From positions 1,980,001 through 2,044,000 of the forward strand of contig NZ_CP141590.1 in assembly GCF_035581365.1 (NCBI RefSeq): 64,000 nt of DNA. Direction: 5' to 3'. Shown in pieces: positions 10,093-17,377 of the stretch. The stretch is from Tsuneonella sp. CC-YZS046 (GTDB taxonomy: Bacteria > Pseudomonadota > Alphaproteobacteria > Sphingomonadales > Sphingomonadaceae). The position numbers and the translations under genes are program-made. The first letter of the stretch is position 1; each line of letters starts with the position of its first letter. The notes under the pieces are model-generated. The model was not told the origin of the DNA, ran no database searches, and worked only from the letters and a program-made list of their open reading frames with translations.

Positions 10093-10551
10093 TCAGCTGC
10101 CGCCGGGGGCCGCGCCCGCGCCCACCGCGCCGATATTCCCGAACAGATCCTCGAAGAAGGAACGCTCCCTGCCCAGCGTCGGGGTCTTCTTCCCATCCGG
10201 GCTGAGCCTGGCGAGCCGTTCCATCCCCGAAGTTTCGGTGGAGATCACCTTGCCCGCCGAATCGAAATTGACGGTGAAGACCGAATGCTCCTTGATCTTG
10301 GGAGAACTGAAGGGCCTGCGACTCGTCGTGCTCGACACATAATACCAGCTCTGCTGGCCATACTGGCTGGCGAAGGTCGGACGGCCCAGCGTGGCTTCCA
10401 CCGATTTCATGTTATCGAGGCCGGGCTGGACCGATTGCAGGAGCACATCTTCCGCGAGATAGCCGCGCTTGTCCTTGATCGCCTGGCAACCGCCCGCCAA
10501 TACGGCCAGCGCGAGCAGCGCCCCGGACCCCATCAGCTTCATCGCTGTCAT
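10093..10551 (-). CDS. bamE: Outer membrane protein assembly factor BamE (SmpA/OmlA family lipoprotein)
   Basis: The 152-residue precursor has a lipoprotein signal peptide ending in the lipobox LAGGC. The mature part holds the SmpA/OmlA pattern: SVQPGLDNMKSVEATLGRPTF followed by SWYYVSSTTSRR and VFTVNFDSAGKV. BamE is a periplasm-facing outer-membrane lipoprotein that stabilises the BAM complex. The ATG at 10551 has a GGAG box nine bases upstream. ATG at 10560 is also possible. The Gly/Ala-rich end after the BamE fold is typical of alphaproteobacterial versions. The gene is divergent from the cytochrome chaperone gene. Confidence 0.9.
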   Translation of the reverse strand: MTAMKLMGSGALLALAVLAGGCQAIKDKRGYLAEDVLLQSVQPGLDNMKSVEATLGRPTFASQYGQQSWYYVSSTTSRRPFSSPKIKEHSVFTVNFDSAGKVISTETSGMERLARLSPDGKKTPTLGRERSFFEDLFGNIGAVGAGAAPGGS

Positions 10552-10709
10552 TCGCTGCATCTCCGCTTTGTCCCGTCATGGGCGATTGCCTTGGCAGCCA
10601 TCGCCCCTATATCGGCGTGAGCCTTAAGCACCATTGCCGGTCTGTGCAATGGCGCGTGGACGCGGCAGGTTTAATTGCCGCTGAATGCAGGAGCCTCCGG
10701 TCCTTCCCT

Positions 10710-11225
10710 ATGTCGGTATTGTCACGCCTTTTCCGTCCCCGGCCCAATCCTCGCGATGCGCTTCGCCCGCTTTGGCACCGTGTCGTGGAAATCGCGCGCG
10801 AGAAGGAATGGTATGCCCGGCACCGGGTGGCCGACACGGTCGCGGGCCGCTTCGACATGATTACCGCCGTGCTTTCCATGGTGCTGGTGCGGATGGAATC
10901 GGACCCCGATCTGGTGGCGCCTTCGGTCTATCTGACGGAGCTGTTCGTGGAGGACATGGACGGCCAGCTGCGCGAAGCGGGCGTGGGCGATGTGGTGGTG
11001 GGCAAGCATATCGGCCGCCAGATGTCCGTGCTGGGCGGGCGGCTCGGCGCCTATCGCGAGGGGCTGGAGCAAGGCGATGGCGTGCTTTCCGAAGCCGTGT
11101 CGCGCAATATCAGCCTGCTGGAACCGTCCGATTCCGCCGCCCTTGCCGCCGCATTGCGCAAACTGGCGCAGGACATCGCCGCGACCGATCCGCAAGAGCT
11201 TCTCGCGGGGAACATCGCACGGTGA
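10710..11225 (+). CDS. Ubiquinol-cytochrome c chaperone family protein (CBP3-like)
   Basis: The 171-residue protein matches the CBP3/ubiquinol-cytochrome c chaperone family, with WYARHRVADTVAGRFDMITAVLSMVLVRM near the start and LFVEDMDGQLREAGVGDVVVGKHI in the middle. In mitochondria CBP3 helps synthesis and assembly of cytochrome b. Bacterial homologues are assumed to aid bc1 complex assembly. The start codon at 10710 begins the conserved region, and a longer frame from 10578 would run through the bamE promoter region. Its stop overlaps the next gene's GTG by four bases, implying translational coupling. Confidence 0.85.
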   Translation: MSVLSRLFRPRPNPRDALRPLWHRVVEIAREKEWYARHRVADTVAGRFDMITAVLSMVLVRMESDPDLVAPSVYLTELFVEDMDGQLREAGVGDVVVGKHIGRQMSVLGGRLGAYREGLEQGDGVLSEAVSRNISLLEPSDSAALAAALRKLAQDIAATDPQELLAGNIAR

Positions 11226-11734
11226 GCCAGCCCGAATTCTCCCGCCCGGTCGATCGCGAGCGGATCGGCGACGGCGCCCGCCGGATCGAAGCCGACGCGC
11301 GGGAACGCGAAGCGCTGGCCCGGCGGTTCGGCCTCGTGTCGATCGCGAAGCTGGAAGCCGATCTCTCCCTCTCCGTGGAAGGGACCGTGATCGGCGCGGC
11401 CGGGCGGATGCGCGCCGACATCGTCCAGAGCTGCGCGGTATCCGGGGAAGACCTGCCGGTCCATATCGACGAGCCGGTCGCCCTGCGCTTCGTGCCCGAG
11501 GCGTCGCGTCAGCCGGACGAGGAAGTGGAGCTTTCCGAAGAGGATTGCGACGAGATCGAATATTCCGGAACCCAGTTCGACCTGGGCGAAGCCATCGCGC
11601 AAAGCCTGGTCCTGGCGATCGATCCCTTCGCCACCGGCCCGGATGCGGATCGGGTCCGCAAGGAAAAGGGCCTGCTGGACGAAGCCGCGAGCGGCCCCTT
11701 CGCCGCCCTCGCCGCCCTGAAGAAGCGCGACTGA
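11222..11734 (+). CDS. DUF177 (YceD family) metal-binding-type protein
   Basis: The 170-residue acidic protein belongs to the DUF177/YceD family, whose bacterial members are often encoded beside rpmF and linked to 23S rRNA maturation. It shows the family pattern ADIVQSCAVSGEDLPVHI followed by an acidic stretch and QFDLGEAIAQSLVLAIDPFA near the end. The usual paired cysteines are reduced here to a single Cys in QSCAVSG. The GTG start at 11222 overlaps the stop of the chaperone gene (GTGA), and this pairing is common in alphaproteobacteria. Confidence 0.85.
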   Translation: MSQPEFSRPVDRERIGDGARRIEADAREREALARRFGLVSIAKLEADLSLSVEGTVIGAAGRMRADIVQSCAVSGEDLPVHIDEPVALRFVPEASRQPDEEVELSEEDCDEIEYSGTQFDLGEAIAQSLVLAIDPFATGPDADRVRKEKGLLDEAASGPFAALAALKKRD

Positions 11735-11820
11735 AGGGCCAGACCCGCCTCGAGGCACGCTGCTTCCCGCCACCCGGAACGCTCGCCGCCATGCCATTGC
11801 CCACACCACAGGAAAATACG

Positions 11821-12265
11821 CCAGGGGGCCTGTAAGCCGGGTTCTGTATCGCGGCTCGTTTCCTTGCGGACGTAGCGCGCGATGGCGACCATTCATCTCG
11901 GCGGCATGTCGCCATGCCGCTCCAGCAACCAACCCGGGCGGCCCGGTTCGAAACCAACCTGCCCGCTTGCGCGGGCGCGCCGCCCCTATTCGGTCTTGCT
12001 CCGGGTGGGGTTTGCCATGCCGCTCCTGTTGCCAGTCGCGCGGTGCGCCCTTGCCGCACCCTTTCACCCTTGCCTGTGCCCGCAATCCGGAGATCGTGGG
12101 CCATCGGCGGTCTGCTCTCTGTGGCACTTTCCCTGGGTCCGGCCCCGAAAAGCCTCGCCCGGCGGGCGTTACCCGCCACCCTCGTTTCGTGGAGCCCGGA
12201 CTTTCCTCGACCTCCGACCCGCTCATCCGAGCCTGTCGAAGGGCGCGGCCGCCCGGCCCCCTGGC
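11821..12265 (-). ncRNA. rnpB: RNase P RNA (bacterial class A)
   Basis: Read on the minus strand the element starts CCAGGGGGCC and ends GGCCCCCTGG, a perfect 10-base P1 helix. Just before the 3' end is the diagnostic ACAGAACCCGGCTTACAGG, and about 60 bases from the 5' end is the conserved GAGGAAAGTCCGGGCTCCAC core. The length of about 445 bases fits an alphaproteobacterial RNase P RNA, which cleaves pre-tRNA 5' leaders. The segment between P1 and the core includes GCCCTTCGACAGGCTC, which resembles the REP-like repeat found elsewhere in this window (12230-12245). Confidence 0.95.
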
Positions 12266-12270
12266 GCGGC

Positions 12271-12972
12271 CTATCTAGCGTGGCCGCGATCCCGTTCCAA
12301 GAGCAGCTTGAACAATATCGCGCCAAGCTCCCCGTCGATCTCGCCGTCGATCCGCGCTGGACGCCACCGCCGCTGGAATGCCGCCACCGCCGCGCGGCCG
12401 TTGGAAACGTCGTATCCGAACCGTTCCAGCCCCAGCAGGAAGGCCCCGTCATTGGGAAACGGCGCGCCCAGCGCGATGCAGGGCACGGGCAAGGCGAGGC
12501 GAACGCGGGCCAGCCGTTCCCACTCGAACAATTCGCCCGGGTCCTCCTTGCGCGCCGGGGCGATGTCGGAATGGCCCACCACATTGGCGCGCGGAATATC
12601 GTGGCGCTTCACGATAGCGCCCAGCAGCGGGATCAGGGAATCCATCTGCGCCCCGGTGAAGGGGCGGTATCCCCATTCATGCCCCGGATTGACCAGCTCG
12701 ATGCCGATGCTTGCGGAGTTCACGTCGGTCACGCCGCGCCAGTAGGACTTGCCCGCATGCCAGGCGCGCTTCGCCTCGTCGACCAGGCGATGGACGGTGC
12801 CGTCCTCGTCGATCATGTAATGGGCGGAAACCTCGGCCGCCGGATCGCACATCCGCTCCAGCGCCTCGGCGGCGGTGCGCATCCCGGTGTAATGCAGCAC
12901 CACCATCGAAATCGGCAGGGCGCGTTCGTTCCAGTTGGGGGACGGCGTCTCGCGATGCACCAGCTCGTCCAT
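12271..12972 (-). CDS. N-acetylmuramoyl-L-alanine amidase, AmpD/Amidase_2 family
   Basis: The 233-residue enzyme has the zinc amidase fold: MVVLHYTGM (first zinc His), SAHYMIDEDGTVHRLVDEAKRAWHAGKS with a second His, SIGIELVNPGHEWGY, and the VVGHSDIAPARKEDPG block that carries the last zinc ligand. The remaining C-terminal part resembles a small peptidoglycan-binding-type helical domain. No signal peptide is evident, so it probably acts on cytoplasmic anhydro-muropeptides during cell-wall recycling. Its TAG stop lies six bases before the rnpB start, and it begins 13 bases after the chpT stop on the same strand. Confidence 0.88.
   Translation of the reverse strand: MDELVHRETPSPNWNERALPISMVVLHYTGMRTAAEALERMCDPAAEVSAHYMIDEDGTVHRLVDEAKRAWHAGKSYWRGVTDVNSASIGIELVNPGHEWGYRPFTGAQMDSLIPLLGAIVKRHDIPRANVVGHSDIAPARKEDPGELFEWERLARVRLALPVPCIALGAPFPNDGAFLLGLERFGYDVSNGRAAVAAFQRRWRPARIDGEIDGELGAILFKLLLERDRGHAR
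12272..12300 (-). promoter_or_regulatory. Putative sigma-70-type promoter of rnpB inside the amidase gene
   Basis: On the minus strand a TTGGAA box (12300-12295) and a TAGATA box (12277-12272) are separated by exactly 17 bases. The predicted start falls at about 12265, which is the first base of the RNase P RNA. The promoter lies within the last codons of the upstream amidase gene. Confidence 0.6.
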
Positions 12973-12984
12973 CGCCCGGCTCCG

Positions 12985-13626
12985 TCAGCCCTGCGGCAGC
13001 ACCGCGCCCATCACTAGCGCTTCGGGGGTGAGCGCATACTGGATGCCCCCGCCGGATTGGCTCGCCAGCAGGTGAATCATATGGGCGGCGGCGGTGCGGC
13101 TGGACAATTCCTGCGTCGGCATCGAACCATCCAGCGCCTGCCCGATCGCGGGATCGAACGCGATCTTCGGCCCGGCCGCGCGCACCACGATCTCGCATGC
13201 GCCGCCATGCAGTTCTGCCCCGATGTCGAGCGTTCCGCCGCGCACCAGCGCATCCATGCCGATCTGGGCGAGATTGAGCAGCACCTTCACCGCCGGCTTG
13301 GGCAGCGCTTCCGCCGCGAGGCCCCAGTTCACCGCGATCCGGTCGTTCCCCGCGACCAGCGCGTCGATCAGCGCGCGCGGCTCCTCGGTGGGAACGAACT
13401 CGCCGAAACCGCCGGCGGCGCCGAAGGCAAGACGGAAGAACTTGAGCTTGTCCGCCGAAATCCGGGCGCTCTGCTCCAGCAGCTCGAAGCAGCGCTGGCG
13501 CATTTCCGGGTTTTTTTCCTCCGTCAGTAGCTCAAGCCCGTTGGACAGAGCGCCGACCGGGCTCAGCAGGTCATGGCACAAGCGCGAGCACAGCAAGCTG
13601 GCAAGATCGATGGAAGATGTGGTCAT
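12985..13626 (-). CDS. chpT: Histidine phosphotransferase ChpT-like protein
   Basis: The 213-residue protein has a histidine-kinase-like dimerisation helix LLCSRLCHDLLSPVGALSNGLELL, with His18 as the expected phospho-acceptor, followed by a degenerate ATPase-like fold. This matches the alphaproteobacterial ChpT family. In Caulobacter, ChpT relays phosphate from CckA to the cell-cycle regulators CtrA and CpdR. The C-terminal region, GGGIQYALTPEALVMGAVLPQ, is typical. It precedes the amidase gene by 13 bases. The start at 13626 directly precedes the conserved domain. Confidence 0.88.
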   Translation of the reverse strand: MTTSSIDLASLLCSRLCHDLLSPVGALSNGLELLTEEKNPEMRQRCFELLEQSARISADKLKFFRLAFGAAGGFGEFVPTEEPRALIDALVAGNDRIAVNWGLAAEALPKPAVKVLLNLAQIGMDALVRGGTLDIGAELHGGACEIVVRAAGPKIAFDPAIGQALDGSMPTQELSSRTAAAHMIHLLASQSGGGIQYALTPEALVMGAVLPQG

Positions 13627-13652
13627 ATTCAGTTTACGCCCGGTTTCCTGCC

Positions 13653-13677
13653 AAAGTTGACAAGGTTGACACTGTCC
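13653..13677. repeat. Paired GTTGACA nonamers, copy 1
   Basis: The stretch holds two tandem nine-base units, GTTGACAAG and GTTGACACT, in the spacer between chpT and the GIY-YIG/JAMM gene. A very similar pair occurs at 18520-18537. No gene starts downstream in the direction in which TTGACA would act as a -35 box. Confidence 0.55.
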
Positions 13678-13757
13678 AGGGCAAAATCCCGATGCTCCGG
13701 TTCCGCAGGGGAACGAGGTGGAACCGCCGCTGCATGATGGATGCCCATGGCGCCGCC

Positions 13758-14468
13758 TTAACCATCTACGAGCCTGTAGGAAAGCGGTTCGAAACGATTG
13801 GCGGCATCCCGCCAGAATCGCACCTCGCCACCCGCCACCACCGCCCAGACCCGCCCGTCATGCGCCGCCATCTCGCGATCCGTGGCGGATGGCCGGGCCG
13901 CGCCGGCGGGGTGGGAATGGTAATAGCCCACGACCTGCGCCCCGCCTTCGCGTGCGGCGCGCTGTGCATCGATCAGGACGCGCGGATCGATCTCGAAACG
14001 GCGCTCCGGCTCGGCCGCCACATTCGGGGCGGCCACGGCGCGCGCGATACGCAATCTCCCGTCCCGCTCATGGCCCATCAGCAGGCCGCACGCCTCCTCT
14101 GGAGCTACGCGAGCAGCTTCACTCAAAAGATCAGTCAGCACAGTTGGCGAAATATGGATTTCCGTTCGCCCTGAGCTTGTCGAAGGGCAGCTCTTGCTTT
14201 TCGCCAGGCGCGAAATCCCGTCCCAGTCTCCTCTGATCAAGGCTAGTTTCTTCTTGCGGGACCATCCCTTGATCTGCCTTTCGGCTTCCAGCGCTTCCAT
14301 TCGGGTCGGGAATTCCTGGGACCACACTAATTCGACCGGAAGCAATCCACGCGTAAAGCCGGTCATATGTCCGCTCTGATGCTCCCCCAACCGGCGTTCG
14401 AGATCATCGGTGTGACCGGTATAAAACACTCCGCCACGGCAATGGAGCATGTAAGCCCAAAACGACAT
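13758..14468 (-). CDS. GIY-YIG nuclease domain fused to a JAMM (Mov34/MPN) metallopeptidase
   Basis: A single 236-residue frame joins two domains normally encoded separately. Residues 4-85 form a small UPF0213-type GIY-YIG nuclease (Tyr6, YTGHTDDLERRL at 16-27, Glu61/Glu63, IKGW). Residues 103-225 form a complete JAMM zinc peptidase with Glu125 in EACGLLMG and the HSHx7SxxD motif at His184, His186, Ser194 and Asp197. The linker at residues 94-102 (CPSTSSGRT) is simply the translation of a REP-like DNA repeat at 14161-14190. The codon before EIHIS is ACG, where a JAMM start ATG might have been. A GTG at 14141 could still start JAMM alone. A second, inverted repeat copy lies just upstream of the gene. 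Confidence 0.85.
   Translation of the reverse strand: MSFWAYMLHCRGGVFYTGHTDDLERRLGEHQSGHMTGFTRGLLPVELVWSQEFPTRMEALEAERQIKGWSRKKKLALIRGDWDGISRLAKSKSCPSTSSGRTEIHISPTVLTDLLSEAARVAPEEACGLLMGHERDGRLRIARAVAAPNVAAEPERRFEIDPRVLIDAQRAAREGGAQVVGYYHSHPAGAARPSATDREMAAHDGRVWAVVAGGEVRFWRDAANRFEPLSYRLVDG
14161..14190 (-). repeat. REP-like repeat (CTTCGACAAGCTCAGGGC core), copy inside the fusion gene
   Basis: The 30 bases are identical to the copy at 14490-14519 but in the opposite orientation. The element encodes the linker between the GIY-YIG and JAMM domains. The core is a dispersed intergenic repeat that I recognise as common in sphingomonad and xanthomonad genomes. Confidence 0.9.
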
Positions 14469-14489
14469 GCAAATGGGCTAATCGAAGGA

Positions 14490-14519
14490 CTGCCCTTCGA
14501 CAAGCTCAGGGCGAACGGA
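14490..14519 (+). repeat. REP-like repeat (CTTCGACAAGCTCAGGGC core), copy upstream of the GIY-YIG start
   Basis: This is a perfect 30-base inverted partner of 14161-14190. The two copies bracket the GIY-YIG coding part (about 14191-14468), so the nuclease module is flanked by inverted repeats. Confidence 0.9.
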
Positions 14520-14562
14520 TACATCGGTTGCCATCTCCAGATTCATCCCCATCTTCATAGCC

Positions 14563-15525
14563 ATGGGGGACAGGGAAGTCATTCGCGGCATTCTGGCCGA
14601 AGGCGGGCAACGGCTCGACAAGGCGCTGGCCGAGGCGACCGGCCTGTCCCGCGAGCGGATCAAGGCGCTGCTGGGCGAAGGCCGCATCGCGCTGGACGGC
14701 AAGCCCGCCAGCCAAGCATCGCTCAAGCCGGCGGCAGGCACGGCCTATGCCATCGCCGTGCCGCCCGTCATTCCGGCCGAAGCGCGGGCGCAGGACATTC
14801 CCCTCGCCGTGGTTTACGAGGATGCCGACCTGATCGTGGTCGACAAGCCCGCCGGGCTGGTGGTGCATCCCGCCGCGGGCAATCCCGACGGCACATTGGT
14901 CAATGCCCTGCTGCACCACTGCGGCGGCGGGCTTTCCGGCATCGGCGGGGTCGCCCGCCCCGGCATCGTCCACCGGATCGACAAGGATACCTCCGGCCTG
15001 CTGGTCGCGGCGAAAAGCGACGCCGCGCATGAAGGGCTGGCGAGGCAATTCGCGGACCATTCGATCGAGCGCGCCTATCTGGCCATCGTGAACGGGGTTC
15101 CGGCGTCCGCCGCCGGCACGATTCGCGGCCGAATCGGCCGTTCGGCCACCAATCGCAAGAAGATGGCCCTGCTCGAGGATGGCGACAATCGTGGCAAACA
15201 TGCGGTGACTCACTACAAGGTGCTGGAATCGTTCGGCCATGGCGCATCCGGCGCCGCGCTGGTCGAATGCCGGCTGGAAACCGGCCGCACCCATCAGGTG
15301 CGTGTTCATATGTCGTCAATCGGACATTCGCTATTGGGCGACCCACTCTATGGGTGTGCAAATCCGCGACTCAGGCCGGTCCTTTCCGGCCTTGGCTTCA
15401 CCCGCCAGGCGCTTCACGCGGCTGTCCTCGGATTCATCCATCCTATCAGCGGGGAAACAATTCGTTTCAGCAGTGAAATGCCGTCCGATATGCGGGAACT
15501 ACTGGAAAAAATCGCGCGTTTATGA
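14563..15525 (+). CDS. rluD: Ribosomal large-subunit pseudouridine synthase RluD-type (RluA family)
   Basis: The 320-residue enzyme has an N-terminal S4 RNA-binding domain (GQRLDKALAEATGLSRERIKALL) and a catalytic RluA-family domain. The domain carries VVDKPAGLVVHPA and GIVHRIDKDTSGLLVAAK, where the Asp of HRIDKDTSG is catalytic, and ends with the LETGRTHQVRVHMSSIGHSLLGD block. RluD makes pseudouridines in helix 69 of 23S rRNA. The start at 14563 precedes the S4 domain directly. It is followed by rpoH on the same strand, with a spacer of 100 bases. Confidence 0.93.
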   Translation: MGDREVIRGILAEGGQRLDKALAEATGLSRERIKALLGEGRIALDGKPASQASLKPAAGTAYAIAVPPVIPAEARAQDIPLAVVYEDADLIVVDKPAGLVVHPAAGNPDGTLVNALLHHCGGGLSGIGGVARPGIVHRIDKDTSGLLVAAKSDAAHEGLARQFADHSIERAYLAIVNGVPASAAGTIRGRIGRSATNRKKMALLEDGDNRGKHAVTHYKVLESFGHGASGAALVECRLETGRTHQVRVHMSSIGHSLLGDPLYGCANPRLRPVLSGLGFTRQALHAAVLGFIHPISGETIRFSSEMPSDMRELLEKIARL

Positions 15526-15625
15526 TACAAGTGAACCCAGTTCCATGAAACCTATGTGGCCGCGAATGCCGGATGCCCGGACGGGGTCCGCGAGTGCGGC
15601 CGACGCGAGAAGGTGAGGGATCGAA

Positions 15626-16531
15626 GTGACTGAGAAGACCATCAAGACTGCAAGCGTCCCGGCCCTGAGCGGCGAGCAGAGCCTCAACCGCTATCTGGCC
15701 GAGATCAAGAAGTTCCCGATGCTGACGGCGGAGCAGGAATACATGCTCGCCAAGCGGTTCCAGGAACATGAGGACCCGGAAGCGGCCAAGCAGCTGGTGA
15801 CCAGCCACCTGCGGCTCGTGGCGAAGATCGCCATGGGCTATCGCGGCTATGGCCTGCCGGTGTCCGACCTGATCTCGGAAGGCAATGTCGGCCTGATGCA
15901 GGGCGTCAAGAAGTTCGAGCCGGATCGCGGCTTCCGCCTCGCGACCTATGCGATGTGGTGGATCAAGGCATCCATCCAGGAATTCATCCTGCGCAGCTGG
16001 TCGCTGGTCAAGATGGGCACCACCGCCGCCCAGAAGAAGCTGTTCTTCAACCTGCGCCGGATGAAGAAGAACCTCGACGCTTATGACGACACCGACCTGC
16101 ATCCCGACGATGTCAGGAAGATCGCCGAGGATCTGGGCGTGCCGGAACATGAAGTGGTCAGCATGAACCGCCGGATGCTGATGGGCGGCGACGCCTCGCT
16201 CAATGTCTCCATGCGCAGCGACGAGGAAGGCTCCGGCCAGTGGCAGGATTGGCTGACCGACGACCGCCCCTTGCAGGACGAGACGGTCGCCGAGGCCGAG
16301 GAAGCCCAGCTCCGCCACGACATGCTGGCAGAAGCGATGGACAGCCTGAACGAGCGGGAGCGCCATATCCTGATCGAACGGCGCCTGACGGACGAGCCGC
16401 AGACCCTGGAGGAACTGAGCCAGGTCTACGACGTGAGCCGGGAGCGTATCCGTCAGATCGAGGTGCGCGCGTTCGAGAAGCTGCAGAAGGCGATGCAGCG
16501 GATCGCTTCGGAAAGGCTGCTGCCCGCCTGA
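15626..16531 (+). CDS. rpoH: RNA polymerase heat-shock sigma factor RpoH (sigma-32)
   Basis: The 301-residue sigma factor contains region 1.2 (LNRYLAEIKKFPMLTAEQEYMLAKRF), region 2 (RLVAKIAMGYRGYGLPVSDLISEGNVGLM and RLATYAMWWIKASIQEFILRSWSLVK), the RpoH box around QKKLFFNLRR, and a region 4 helix-turn-helix ending VSRERIRQIEVRAFEKLQKAM. It directs transcription of heat-shock genes such as hslVU. Translation starts with GTG at 15626 after a GAGGGA ribosome site. The 5' untranslated region has no gene and may be regulatory. Confidence 0.97.
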   Translation: MTEKTIKTASVPALSGEQSLNRYLAEIKKFPMLTAEQEYMLAKRFQEHEDPEAAKQLVTSHLRLVAKIAMGYRGYGLPVSDLISEGNVGLMQGVKKFEPDRGFRLATYAMWWIKASIQEFILRSWSLVKMGTTAAQKKLFFNLRRMKKNLDAYDDTDLHPDDVRKIAEDLGVPEHEVVSMNRRMLMGGDASLNVSMRSDEEGSGQWQDWLTDDRPLQDETVAEAEEAQLRHDMLAEAMDSLNERERHILIERRLTDEPQTLEELSQVYDVSRERIRQIEVRAFEKLQKAMQRIASERLLPA

Positions 16532-16556
16532 CCGGCGCTGTCCCGCAAGCAATATC

Positions 16557-16590
16557 GGGCCGGTATCCTCGGGGTGCCGGCCCTTTTCGT
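16557..16590 (+). terminator. Intrinsic terminator of rpoH
   Basis: A nine-pair GC-rich stem (GGGCCGGTA with TGCCGGCCC) and a seven-base loop are followed by CTTTTCGTT, 25 bases after the rpoH stop. Confidence 0.8.
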
Positions 16591-16702
16591 TGCGCCGCTT
16601 CGCGGCGGGCCGCCGGGCGATGGCGGGAATGGATTTTTCCCCCGGGCATGTGCCCGGCAAAGGAGGATTCCCTCTTGGCGTCTTCGCCGCTAAAGCAAGG
16701 GC

Positions 16703-17374
16703 ATGGCCAGCCGCCTCGTCCGCTTTTTCATTAACGCCATCCTCGCCTTCCTGGTGCTCAGCATCGGGCTGGTGGTGCTCTATCGCTTCGTCCCGGTGCC
16801 GGTGACGGCCACCATGCTGATGGACGGGAACGGCTTCTCGAAGGACTGGACGCCGCTGTCCCGCATCGACCGCAACATGGTGTCCGCCGCCATTGCCGGA
16901 GAGGACGGCAAGTTCTGCGGCCATGACGGGTTCGACCGCGAGGCGATCGAACGGGCGATAGAGCGCAACGCACAGGGCGGCCGCATCCGGGGCGGCTCCA
17001 CCATCAGCCAGCAGACCGCCAAGAACGTGTTCCTGTGGCAGGGCGGCGGCTATTTCCGCAAGGGGCTGGAAGCCTGGTTCACGATGCTGATCGAAAGCGT
17101 GTGGGGCAAGCGGCGGATCATGGAAGTCTACCTCAATGTCGCGGAAACCGGGATCGGCACCTATGGCGTGGAGGCCGGGGCGCAGCGTTATTTCAACCAT
17201 TCGGCGGCGCGCCTGACCCGGAGCGAGGCCGCGCGGATCGCGGCGGTGCTGCCCCTGCCCAAGGAGCGCGAGGCCGTCAGCCCTTCCGGCTTCACCCGGC
17301 GCTACGGCAACAGCATCCAGGCCCGCATCGGCATCGTCCGGCGTGACGGGCTGGACGCCTGCGTCTATGAGTAG
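16703..17374 (+). CDS. mtgA: Monofunctional biosynthetic peptidoglycan transglycosylase
   Basis: The 223-residue protein has one N-terminal membrane helix (FFINAILAFLVLSIGLVVLYRF) and a GT51 glycosyltransferase domain. The GT51 motifs are present: EDGKFCGHDGFDREAIERA with the catalytic Glu, GGSTISQQTAKN, KRRIMEVYLNVAE and a final RSEAARIAAVLPLP. It polymerises lipid II into glycan strands on the periplasmic face without a transpeptidase domain. It ends three bases before the start of the next gene, so the two are likely co-transcribed. Confidence 0.95.
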   Translation: MASRLVRFFINAILAFLVLSIGLVVLYRFVPVPVTATMLMDGNGFSKDWTPLSRIDRNMVSAAIAGEDGKFCGHDGFDREAIERAIERNAQGGRIRGGSTISQQTAKNVFLWQGGGYFRKGLEAWFTMLIESVWGKRRIMEVYLNVAETGIGTYGVEAGAQRYFNHSAARLTRSEAARIAAVLPLPKEREAVSPSGFTRRYGNSIQARIGIVRRDGLDACVYE

Positions 17375-17377
17375 CGC

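Noticed and set aside
10578-10709. N-terminal extension of the ubiquinol-cytochrome c chaperone gene
   Set aside because: The extension lacks family similarity and overlaps the bamE promoter region; the ATG at 10710 starts the conserved part.
12222-12248. Full copy of the REP-like repeat in rnpB
   Set aside because: Only about 16 bases match the core; it is a partial resemblance and part of a functional RNA, so I list it only as an observation.
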